A program made the position numbers and the translations under genes. Positions 25,651-33,598 of a stretch of DNA of 64,000 bases are shown in pieces. How positions within the stretch are numbered: position 1 is the stretch's first letter; every line of letters begins with the position of its first letter. This stretch comes from JAVBRA01 sp031548435. GTDB taxonomy: Bacteria; Bacteroidota; Bacteroidia; Bacteroidales; Rikenellaceae. The notes under the pieces are model-generated. The model was given only the letters and a program-made list of their open reading frames with translations, was not told the origin of the DNA and made no database searches. The stretch lies in assembly GCA_031548435.1 (NCBI GenBank), contig JAVBRA010000008.1:1-64000 (forward strand), given 5' to 3'.

Positions 25651-26724
25651 TCACAACTCTTCCGGAACATCGAACTCCAGGATGTGCTCTTCGGGGGCTG
25701 CGGTGTAGGCGTAGATTTTGGTTTCGTCTTTCGAGAGACAGATCTGCGCCACCTTGCGGTCGAGGTTGAGGCGGGCGATGCGGTTGCCGTCGTAGTCGTA
25801 CACGAAAACGACCTTGCCCTCGAACATATCGGTCGTGCCGGGCTGGAAGTCTTTCCATGGCATATCGTTGAACAACACGTAGATATACTTGCCGCCCAGG
25901 GCCATGCAGGGCGAGAACCCCACGGTTTTCGACCGGCTGATGGCCAGGTCGCCGCCCGGGCTGACGCTGCACTCCGACTTGAAATAGGTGTCTTCCCACT
26001 TTTTGACCATGCGGCCGTTCTCCATCTTGTAGCAAACCACTATCGGAAGTTTGTGAACCGAATAAACCATCGTGCCGTTGTGCGTGCGGAGCTTCCCGTT
26101 CAGCCCGGTTCGTTGCCCCGACCACGACAGTTTTTCGTTCAGGGGCGGGTCGCCGAAGTGCCCGATCAGGTTCATCCGGCTGTCGTAGAGCGCAAAGAAC
26201 TCGCCTTGGCCCAGGTAGGCGCCACCGACAAAATGGTCTTTGTCGAGCATGGAGATATTATAGGGTTCGAACATCATTTCATCGGTCATCAACGACTCGA
26301 ATTTCAGCCGTTCTTTTTCCTCTACTATCACCGAATCGCCTGCGACCGACACCTCCATCATAGCTATCTCGCGCAGGTTAATGTTCTGGATGACAAGCTT
26401 ATTATCCATGGCCGAAATGATTTCCGGATTAATAAATTCCCGCGGCCCGCGGCCAATCGTTCCGAATTGCCCGACCAGTTGCATGTCGCGGTCGATGGAA
26501 TAGATTTGTCCGAAGCATCCTTCGTTGCCCGGAATTCTGGCCGAAGGCAGAAACAGCAGGGAGTCCTTGACAAACAGATTGTGGGGATAATATGTATAGG
26601 GTTCCGTCGCGTACTCCTTGTGTTTGAGGTCGAATTGCCTGCTGAAACCGGGATGCTCCTTCTTTTCCGGCTTGCAGGAAAAAAGAACGATCAGACAAAA
26701 AAAGAGATACAATACGTTTTTCAT
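25651..26724 (-). CDS. BF3164-like 6-bladed beta-propeller lipoprotein
   Basis: A 357-residue lipoprotein; the start at 26724 gives a clean lipobox (LFSC, Cys17), while an upstream in-frame ATG would destroy the signal. The body has repeated blade-like segments with a 'GRGPREF' turn, 'SVSPGGDLAISRS' and a final 'KVVFVYDYDGNRIARLNLDRKVAQICLSKDETKIYAYTAAPE'-type blade (shown here only as a class), as in the BF3164/TolB-like lipoproteins of Bacteroidales. Function unknown; it probably faces the periplasm or cell surface. It lies 60 bases after an NVEALA-type peptide gene, with a strong hairpin in the gap. The same pairing occurs again at 38930-41291. Confidence 0.8.
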   Translation of the reverse strand: MKNVLYLFFCLIVLFSCKPEKKEHPGFSRQFDLKHKEYATEPYTYYPHNLFVKDSLLFLPSARIPGNEGCFGQIYSIDRDMQLVGQFGTIGRGPREFINPEIISAMDNKLVIQNINLREIAMMEVSVAGDSVIVEEKERLKFESLMTDEMMFEPYNISMLDKDHFVGGAYLGQGEFFALYDSRMNLIGHFGDPPLNEKLSWSGQRTGLNGKLRTHNGTMVYSVHKLPIVVCYKMENGRMVKKWEDTYFKSECSVSPGGDLAISRSKTVGFSPCMALGGKYIYVLFNDMPWKDFQPGTTDMFEGKVVFVYDYDGNRIARLNLDRKVAQICLSKDETKIYAYTAAPEEHILEFDVPEEL

Positions 26725-26749
26725 ATCATTCAGATTGGAGAAAATTCTG

Positions 26750-26776
26750 AAGGGCCTTGCTCTATGCAAGGCCCTT
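26750..26776 (-). promoter_or_regulatory. Hairpin between NVEALA peptide gene and propeller gene (copy 1)
   Basis: Perfect 10-bp stem AAGGGCCTTG/CAAGGCCCTT, 7-base loop, inside the 60-base gap of the operon. On the minus strand it is followed by AATTTTC. It could be a partial terminator or an RNA-stability element that raises the peptide mRNA over the lipoprotein mRNA. Confidence 0.65.
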
Positions 26777-26784
26777 GTCGAAAA

Positions 26785-27036
26785 TTAGTCAGGAATAATG
26801 ATCCAGTTCACACCCGGCCACATCACGACTTCCATGGGTTTGCCAGGAGAAAAGATCCATTGCTCGCACTCTTTTACCGGAGCGGAATAACAACTTTCCC
26901 CATTATAATCCTCGGTCTGGGTCAACGCCTCCAGATTTCGTTCGAGCAGGCTGTTCGGGTTCGACTTCGCTTTCAGCACAAGGGCGAAAGCAACAGCACA
27001 TACAAGCAGAGGTGCTGCGTAAATGATTTTTTTCAT
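26785..27036 (-). CDS. NVEALA-type secreted peptide precursor (copy 1)
   Basis: An 83-residue small protein with a basic start and one hydrophobic segment (MKKIIYAAPLLVCAVAFALVL), then the motif LLERNLEALTQTED, a match to the NVEALA family core (N-x-E-A-L-T). The short mature tail has two Cys, is rich in Trp/Pro and ends IIIPD. NVEALA proteins are small, often tandem, Bacteroidales-specific and without known function. It is the first gene of a two-gene operon with the BF3164-like lipoprotein and has its own promoter. Confidence 0.72.
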   Translation of the reverse strand: MKKIIYAAPLLVCAVAFALVLKAKSNPNSLLERNLEALTQTEDYNGESCYSAPVKECEQWIFSPGKPMEVVMWPGVNWIIIPD

Positions 27037-27095
27037 AATAATAACGTTTTAAAAGGTTTTTATTATGTAAAATCCACTCAAAATGAATGAATACA

Positions 27096-27126
27096 CAATG
27101 ATAATAAAAATAATGTAACCCACAAA
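27096..27126 (-). promoter_or_regulatory. Promoter of NVEALA copy 1
   Basis: On the minus strand TATCATTG (27103-27096, one mismatch to TAnnTTTG) with TTTG (27126-27123) 19 bases upstream. Predicted leader of about 55 bases. Confidence 0.65.
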
Positions 27127-27216
27127 AAATTTCGATAAAATATTTCACGACCCGCGAAAAAAGCGCCTCCTTCCCCATTTCGCTCCGGGATATGGCGCGG
27201 CGCGCGAATTATTCGT

Positions 27217-27224
27217 TATCTTTG
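27217..27224 (+). promoter_or_regulatory. -7 element of uvrB
   Basis: TATCTTTG, an exact -7 match, 21 bases before the uvrB ATG. No convincing -33 TTTG is seen. The promoter is divergent from that of NVEALA copy 1. Confidence 0.6.
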
Positions 27225-27244
27225 TGTTTCTTAACGTGCAAACG

Positions 27245-29272
27245 ATGGATTTCAGGTTAGTGTCCGAATACAAGCCCGAGGGCGACCAGCCCGAAGCGAT
27301 CGAAGGGCTCACCAACGCCATGCGGCAGGGGGTGAAGCACTCGACGCTGCTGGGGGTGACCGGGTCGGGCAAGACGTTCACCATCGCCAACGTGGTGGCC
27401 AACATCAACTGCCCCACGCTGGTCATCAGCCACAACAAGACGCTCGCCGCCCAGCTTTACAGCGAGTTCAAGTCGTTTTTTCCCGACAACGCGGTGGAGT
27501 ATTTCGTGTCGTACTACGACTACTACCAGCCCGAGGCCTACCTTCCCTCGACCGACACCTACATCGAGAAAGACCTGGCCATCAACGAACAGCTCGACCA
27601 GATGCGCCTGAGCGCCACCTCGGCCCTGCTTTCGGGGCGCAGGGACGTGCTGGTGGTGTCGTCCGTGTCGTGCCTATACGGCATCGGCAATCCGCAGGAT
27701 TTTCACAACACGGTCATCGAGCTGTCGGTGGGGCAGCAAATTACACGAAACAAACTGCTCCACATGCTGGTCGACGCCATGTATTCGCGCAGCGAGGCCG
27801 AATTCACGCGCGGCACATTCCGCGTCAGCGGCGACAACGTCGATATCCATGTGGCCTACGGCGACCTGTGCTACCGCATCACCTTCTGGGGCAACGAGAT
27901 CGAGTCGCTCTCGGTCATCAACCCCGGAACCGGGCAGCGGATCTCGTCGACCGACCGGGCGGCCATCTTTCCGGCCAACATCTTCATCACCAACAAAAGC
28001 CGAATCCAGGACGCGATCAGGATGATACAAGACGACATGGTATCACAATGCGCCCATTTCATGTCCATCGGCAAGGTCGAAGAGGCCAAGCGGCTGCAAA
28101 AACGCACCGAATACGACCTGGAAATGATCCGCGAACTGGGCTACTGCTCGGGCATCGAAAACTATTCGCGCTATTTCGACGGGCGCCCGCCTGGAAGCCG
28201 CCCGTTCTGCCTGCTGGACTATTTTCCGGACGATTTTCTGGTGATCATCGACGAGAGCCACGTCACCATTCCGCAGATCCGGGCCATGTACGGGGGAGAC
28301 CGCTCGCGCAAGGTCAACCTGGTCGATTTCGGGTTCCGCCTGCCGGCCGCCGTCGACAACCGCCCGCTGACGTTCGAAGAGTTCGACTCGCTGCTGAACC
28401 AGACCATTTACGTCAGCGCCACCCCGGCCGACTACGAGTTGATCAAGTCCGAGGGGATCGTGGTGGAACAGGTGGTTCGCCCCACCGGGCTGCTCGACCC
28501 GCCCATCGACGTGCGCCCGACCTACAACCAGATCGACGACATATTGGAAGAGGTGGCGCAGTGCACCGAAAAGAACGAGCGGGTGCTCATCACCACACTC
28601 ACCAAGCGCATGGCCGAGGAGATGTCGAAATACCTCGACCGCTCGGGCGTGCGCAGCCGCTACATCCACTCGGACGTCGACACCATCGAGCGCATCGAGA
28701 TCCTCGAAGGGCTGCGCAAGGGCGAGTACGAGGTGCTGGTGGGCGTGAACCTGCTGCGCGAGGGGCTCGATATTCCCGAGGTGTCGCTGGTGATCATCAT
28801 GGACGCCGACAAGGAAGGATTCCTGCGCTCGGCCCGCTCGATGACCCAGACCGCCGGACGCGCAGCCCGCAACGTCAACGGCCGCGTGATCATGTATGCC
28901 GACAAGGTGACCGACTCGATGAATATGACCATCAGCGAAACCAACCGCCGCCGCGAAAAACAGATGGAATACAACCGCCGCCACGGCATCACCCCCACCC
29001 AGATCGTCAAGGAGATCAAGGGATCGCTGAAGCCGGGCAGCCCCGAGGCGAAGAAAATCGCCTTCTATTCCGACAACGCCGACATGGCCGTCGCCGCCGA
29101 TCCGGTGATGTCGTACCTGATCGAAGAAGATATCGAGAAAGCCATCGCCGCCGCCCGCACCTCAATGGAAGAGGCGGCCCGCGAACTCGACTTCCTTACC
29201 GCCGCCAGGTACCGCGACGAGATGTTCCGCCTGCAGGAGATCGCCGCCAGGCGGAACCACAAGCACCCTTGA
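27245..29272 (+). CDS. uvrB: Excinuclease ABC subunit B
   Basis: DNA-damage-recognition helicase of nucleotide excision repair, partner of UvrA and UvrC. 675 residues from the ATG at 27245. Walker A GVTGSGKT (37-44); beta-hairpin region DYYQPEAYLPSTDTYIEKD; Walker B-type VIIDESH; helicase motifs LVGVNLLREGLDIPEVSLV and QTAGRAARN; C-terminal UVR domain. Its length is normal. It is a single gene with divergent neighbours on the left. Confidence 0.96.
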   Translation: MDFRLVSEYKPEGDQPEAIEGLTNAMRQGVKHSTLLGVTGSGKTFTIANVVANINCPTLVISHNKTLAAQLYSEFKSFFPDNAVEYFVSYYDYYQPEAYLPSTDTYIEKDLAINEQLDQMRLSATSALLSGRRDVLVVSSVSCLYGIGNPQDFHNTVIELSVGQQITRNKLLHMLVDAMYSRSEAEFTRGTFRVSGDNVDIHVAYGDLCYRITFWGNEIESLSVINPGTGQRISSTDRAAIFPANIFITNKSRIQDAIRMIQDDMVSQCAHFMSIGKVEEAKRLQKRTEYDLEMIRELGYCSGIENYSRYFDGRPPGSRPFCLLDYFPDDFLVIIDESHVTIPQIRAMYGGDRSRKVNLVDFGFRLPAAVDNRPLTFEEFDSLLNQTIYVSATPADYELIKSEGIVVEQVVRPTGLLDPPIDVRPTYNQIDDILEEVAQCTEKNERVLITTLTKRMAEEMSKYLDRSGVRSRYIHSDVDTIERIEILEGLRKGEYEVLVGVNLLREGLDIPEVSLVIIMDADKEGFLRSARSMTQTAGRAARNVNGRVIMYADKVTDSMNMTISETNRRREKQMEYNRRHGITPTQIVKEIKGSLKPGSPEAKKIAFYSDNADMAVAADPVMSYLIEEDIEKAIAAARTSMEEAARELDFLTAARYRDEMFRLQEIAARRNHKHP

Positions 29273-29295
29273 CGGCAAAGAGGCCGTCTCATTTT
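29271..29295 (+). terminator. Terminator of uvrB
   Basis: GACGGC (29271-29276) pairs with GCCGTC (29283-29288), 6-base loop, then TCATTTT. The left arm begins inside the stop codon. The stem is short, so strength is uncertain. Confidence 0.55.
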
Positions 29296-29494
29296 AAGTT
29301 CGCTTGTGAGAGGATAATAGTTTCTGACCAAGACCCCCGGACGAAAACAGAAGCGCCGCACGCTCCCGAACGCGATGAAATCAATCCATCGCCTAACAGA
29401 CAATTCTCGTATATTTTTTTATCTTTTGCAATAATCGCGTTATTCGTCGGAAATTTATTATATTTACAACCAAGTCATCTAAAATAGGCGGCCA

Positions 29495-32182
29495 ATGAAG
29501 AAGTTCACGTTTTTTTTGATCGCTGCATCGCTGTTCTCGGCAGTCGGCGCATTCGCGCCTCAAAAAGAGGACGTTTCCGGCTTTTTCCAGAAGAATCTTT
29601 CCTCACTAAACTCGACCTATAAGCAGGAGAAAATATACCTCCACACCGACCGCGCCCGGTACGGCCTGGGCGACACCGTCTGGTTCCGCGCCTATCTGGT
29701 CGACGCCCTGTCGAACGCTCCCAATACCCTGAGCCGGTATGTTTATGTCGAATTGATCGACGACATTGACTCGGTGTTGGTTCGTAAAATGATCCGGCCC
29801 GATTCGCTCGGCGTCTTTTATGGCGAGATCGCACTCCCCGAGGGGCTCGAAAAGGGCCGGCACTACCTCCGTTCGTACACCCGGAACATGACCCGGCAGG
29901 GAGAGGCATTTCCTTACGAATCCCCGCTGGAGATCGACTTTGTCAACTTCAACAACATTTTCTCGAAGATAAAATACAACGACGACGGCAGTGCCGACAT
30001 CGCCTTCGTCGATTACAAACTGGATCCCTATGCCAAGGCCCGGGTCAAGGTCACGATCCACGACCCCCTGCGCAAAGATCTGGAACAAACCCACCGCACC
30101 GACCGCAAGGGCGTCATCCATCTGGCGCGTGTCACCCGCAACGATTTCGACCGCATCGACGTGGAGATCAACAACGACTCGGTGTGGTATTTCAGCCGGT
30201 TTCTGATCCCGGAGCAGATCAACGGCCTCGACGTGCAGTTTTTCCCCGAGGGGGGCGACCTGATCGCCGGAGTGCAGCAACGCGTGTACTTCAAGGCGGT
30301 GGGGAGCGACGGGTTCCACGTCGATGTGAGCGGGGCCGTCTACGACGCTTCGGGCAGCAAGGCGGCGGACATCGCTTCCGAATACAAGGGCATGGGGTCG
30401 TTCGTGATAACGCCGCGCCAGGGAGAAACTTACACCGCCAGGATCATAAACAGCACCGGGCAAGAAACCTCGGTCATCCTCCCTGCGTCCATGGGGACGG
30501 CCTGTGTGGTGTCGGCTTCGATCGACGGAGGGCGGATACACTATGATATTCTCGGCGGCAACGCCTCGGGCCTGCATCTGGCGGCTGTCAGCGGCAACTC
30601 GCTGGTGACGGCGGTTCCCGTCACTTCCAACACAGGAACGCTCGATGCGTCCGACGCCCCGGCCGGCATTCTTGCACTGGTGCTCACCGACGGCGCCTCG
30701 CAGGTCTATTCCCAACGGCTGTTGTTCGTGCAGCCCGCAAAACAGCAGGCGCAGATCACGCCCGACAACCGCAACTACGCCGCCAGGGAAAAAATCGCGC
30801 TCGACATCGAACTGCGCGACAATGCCGGACAACCCCTGGTCGGCGTTTACTCGCTTGCGGTCACCGACAACTCACTGGTCGAACGGCATTTCCCGGCCAC
30901 GGGCAACATCGTTTCGAACCTGCTGTTGTCGTCGCACATCAGGGGACACGTCGAAGATCCCGACGACTTCCTCAAAGACGGAGACATGACTTCGGCCCGC
31001 AAGGTCGACCTGCTGCTTTCGACCCAAGGATGGACAAAATATTTCAACCCCCATCTGCTGATGGGCCGGTACAACATCCCGGCCTACTCGCCCCAGCGGA
31101 CGATGGTCGCAACCGGAATGGTCAGAACCCTGAGCAAGGGCCCGGCCAAGAACGCGACAGTCATTCTGAGTTCGAATTGCGGCGATCTGTCGAACAACGA
31201 CGTTGACCTGGTCACCCAGACCGACGACGAAGGCCGGTTCGCTTTTCCGTTCCTGGAAACCCAGGAAGATGTGACGTTCCTGTCCATGGCCCGGACAAAG
31301 GGGAACCTCGAAGCGGAGGTACTCTTCGACCGGCAGGAGGCGTGGCGCAGTCCGCTCTCCATCGCCAAGCCCCTGAACAGGGACAAGTTCCCGGTGATCG
31401 ACCGGATCGAGTCGATCGAGTCCGGCGGCGACACCATCCTGACCTATTACTACAAAAACGGGGAGAAGGTGTACGTGATGCCCATGCTCAACTTCCGCGC
31501 ACCCATGTTCAACAGAAGCTGGAGGCCGTCGGCACAGATCGAACCATCGCGCGGCAGGGTGGGATTCATCGTGCGGGAGAGCGACCTGAAGAACAACAAC
31601 GCCTATTCGCTGATGGATTACCTCTACCGCAGTTACAACTATATGTTTTCCAGCGGAACCTATCCGCTCAAGCTGAAGATGGCGTTCGTGTTCAACGACA
31701 TGGTATATCCTGATGATATCGGGTCGGAGTGGGCCAACGACATTCCGCTCTCTTACATCGACCGGATCGACGTCTACAGGCCCGGCAGGAACGGCCATCC
31801 GGCACCCGACGAGGCAAGCGCCGTCGCCCTGTATGGCAAAGAGGCGCTCAACGGAGCGATTGTCGTATGGCTCAAAGGCCCGCTGGGCGATTATCCTAAG
31901 TTTCACGACTACATCCGGATTGTCGGATTGATGGGCTATACCGACCCGACGCAGTTCTACGTCCCCAAATACGAGATCGACAAAAACCTGCGCAACGGCG
32001 AACCCGATCCGCGCACCTCGACCGTTTACTGGTCGCCCGCCGTGGAAACCGACGGGGAGGGCAAAGCCCGGGTCGAGTTCTACTCGGCCGACCGTCCCGC
32101 CACCTATACCGTCACGCTCGAAGGGGTGTCGGACAGCGGCGTGCCGGTGGTCAAACAGCAGTCGGTGACCCGGAATAAATAA
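29495..32182 (+). CDS. Large secreted MG2-type protein with a TonB-plug-like segment
   Basis: An 895-residue exported protein (signal MKKFTFFLIAASLFSAVGAFA). Near the N-terminus KIYLHTDRARYGLGDTVWF with a following VDA is the MG2 (alpha-2-macroglobulin-like) signature; a second immunoglobulin-like module lies near 430-460. Around 590-610 there is a carboxypeptidase-regulatory-like stretch (VILSSNCGDLSN, TDDEGRFAFPF). Near 765-790 a plug-like block, IDRIDVYRPG then VALYGKEALNGAIVVW, recalls the YGxxAxNGVIxIxT motif of TonB-dependent receptors, but no barrel follows. Such barrel-less proteins are common in Bacteroidales and of unknown role. Promoter not clear; a TATATTTA box lies at 29459-29466. 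Confidence 0.78.
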   Translation: MKKFTFFLIAASLFSAVGAFAPQKEDVSGFFQKNLSSLNSTYKQEKIYLHTDRARYGLGDTVWFRAYLVDALSNAPNTLSRYVYVELIDDIDSVLVRKMIRPDSLGVFYGEIALPEGLEKGRHYLRSYTRNMTRQGEAFPYESPLEIDFVNFNNIFSKIKYNDDGSADIAFVDYKLDPYAKARVKVTIHDPLRKDLEQTHRTDRKGVIHLARVTRNDFDRIDVEINNDSVWYFSRFLIPEQINGLDVQFFPEGGDLIAGVQQRVYFKAVGSDGFHVDVSGAVYDASGSKAADIASEYKGMGSFVITPRQGETYTARIINSTGQETSVILPASMGTACVVSASIDGGRIHYDILGGNASGLHLAAVSGNSLVTAVPVTSNTGTLDASDAPAGILALVLTDGASQVYSQRLLFVQPAKQQAQITPDNRNYAAREKIALDIELRDNAGQPLVGVYSLAVTDNSLVERHFPATGNIVSNLLLSSHIRGHVEDPDDFLKDGDMTSARKVDLLLSTQGWTKYFNPHLLMGRYNIPAYSPQRTMVATGMVRTLSKGPAKNATVILSSNCGDLSNNDVDLVTQTDDEGRFAFPFLETQEDVTFLSMARTKGNLEAEVLFDRQEAWRSPLSIAKPLNRDKFPVIDRIESIESGGDTILTYYYKNGEKVYVMPMLNFRAPMFNRSWRPSAQIEPSRGRVGFIVRESDLKNNNAYSLMDYLYRSYNYMFSSGTYPLKLKMAFVFNDMVYPDDIGSEWANDIPLSYIDRIDVYRPGRNGHPAPDEASAVALYGKEALNGAIVVWLKGPLGDYPKFHDYIRIVGLMGYTDPTQFYVPKYEIDKNLRNGEPDPRTSTVYWSPAVETDGEGKARVEFYSADRPATYTVTLEGVSDSGVPVVKQQSVTRNK

Positions 32183-32243
32183 CAGTTACAGTTCTGCAAA
32201 AGGCCGGCAGAGAATCCCCGGAGCGACGGCACTGAGAAGACGA

Positions 32244-32278
32244 GATCCCTTCTTTCATCTAAAATGAAAGAAGGGATC
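32244..32278. terminator. Hairpin between convergent genes
   Basis: A perfect 15-bp stem, GATCCCTTCTTTCAT with ATGAAAGAAGGGATC, and a 5-base loop, between the ends of the MG2-type gene and the minus-strand gene at 32295. No long T-run follows on either strand, so it may also protect mRNA ends. Confidence 0.65.
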
Positions 32279-32294
32279 CGTTCATATGGACTGA

Positions 32295-33101
32295 TTACTC
32301 CAGACCGCGCACCAGCAAGCGGGAGGCTTCGGCGGGAGGGAATGCCTTTCGGAATGAGATGGCATATTCCCGCACGATGGACGCGCGGGCCGACCAGGCT
32401 GCCGCATATTTTTTTGCCGCATCGGGCCCCGACCCGCGCGACACCCCGTCCGAGACCATCAGCACACGGATGCCCGACAGGGTTTCGAGCGAAGCGTTCA
32501 ATTCGGCCCGATAGAGCGCATAGAGCGCCACCTGCTCGGGATCCATTGCATCCGGATCGGGAACAGACTCCGGCAGCACCGTGCTGTCGGCCGGCGATTC
32601 CGCATATTCATATTGAACCACAAACGCTTTAGCAGCGACATCAGGCGGAAGCATGCGGGCGAACTTGCGGGCAAAATCGGTCACAATGGCGGCCTGCCGC
32701 GAAAAAGTGTCGGCAAGGTCCTCTGTGAGGGCCGTATAGGTGGCGTTGTTAGCCGGACGCGCGGCCACACTGTCGCACAACGCCGTGCGGTCGGCCGCCA
32801 CCTGGCTCCACTGCTGCCGGTATTGCATATACACCGGCCAAAACCCGCGGCTTTGTTCGGAAGAGAGATGGAGAAAGGTCGAAATGAACGCCGTCTCGGC
32901 GGGAGCGATCTCCACCGGCATGGCCTTGCCCACCCCTTCATATCCCTCCTCCCGCACCCGGTCGCCGAAACGGGTGATCTTGAACACGCCGTAGCTCATG
33001 CCGGCAAACACCGCAAACACCGCCACAAAGCCCAGCATCGACCGGAACATCTGTTTTTTCGGGGTTTCTCTTTTATCGGGAGAAGTCGAGTTTTCGTCCA
33101 T
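32295..33101 (-). CDS. Membrane-anchored protein of unknown function
   Basis: A 268-residue protein from the ATG at 33101. It has a short charged N-terminus, one membrane segment (about 22-41, MLGFVAVFAVFAGMSYGVF) and a large alpha-helical periplasmic part, with a PDPDAMDPEQVALYALYRAEL stretch and many Ala. I recognise no family. It is a single gene flanked by a convergent secreted-protein gene and a gene remnant. A TATCTTTA box lies at 33127-33120, about 20 bases before the start. The frame stays open further upstream but that part overlaps the remnant and has no signal. Confidence 0.6.
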   Translation of the reverse strand: MDENSTSPDKRETPKKQMFRSMLGFVAVFAVFAGMSYGVFKITRFGDRVREEGYEGVGKAMPVEIAPAETAFISTFLHLSSEQSRGFWPVYMQYRQQWSQVAADRTALCDSVAARPANNATYTALTEDLADTFSRQAAIVTDFARKFARMLPPDVAAKAFVVQYEYAESPADSTVLPESVPDPDAMDPEQVALYALYRAELNASLETLSGIRVLMVSDGVSRGSGPDAAKKYAAAWSARASIVREYAISFRKAFPPAEASRLLVRGLE

Positions 33102-33160
33102 TATCTGAAAAATTAGCGATAAAGATAGCGAATATTTCGGGAGGATCGGCCGCTTTCCGG

Positions 33161-33571
33161 TTATCGTCCCCAACACGAAAAACATGCCCGACAACAAAAA
33201 GGGCCTGCACCTGGGGGGGGGGCTGAATTTACAGGAATGCACTCCATGGAGCCGTAACTCCGGGGATTCCGATCCTCTCTTTGCGCGGGAGAATAAATGA
33301 CCTCCCGTGCACCTGTAAACGCTTGGAGGCAACGCACCGGGAAACCGCCCGCACGGTTGCCGCCGCTGCTCGGGGAGGCACCTGTGCCGGTGAAAAACAG
33401 GCTGCACCCGCCCGCCGTACCGCTGGGCAACGCAAACCAGTAGTATCCGAAGTCGGAAACGCTGGGCATGCTCCCGGAGATGTAGTGGCGGTACCCGGAG
33501 CCGGAAGAAAAAAGCAATCGCTCGCTGATCGCAAAACAGACGCACGGAACGGCCCTTATGCGAAATTTCAT
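33161..33571 (-). pseudogene. Remnant of a Bacteroidales surface protein C-terminus
   Basis: The minus-strand frame encodes about 75 residues (33540 down to about 33317) with GYRHYISGSMPSVSDFGYYW, FTGTGASPSSGGNRAGGF and PVRCLQAF. This is the typical closing segment of FISUMP/major-paralogous-domain surface proteins ('GYYW...GFPVRC'). No signal peptide, N-terminal domain or credible start is present, and the frame runs on past the expected end. It is therefore a gene remnant. A run of ten G (33213-33222) lies in the trailing part. Confidence 0.6.
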
Positions 33572-33598
33572 TCCACCGGAACGCAGGCCCTTGATCGA

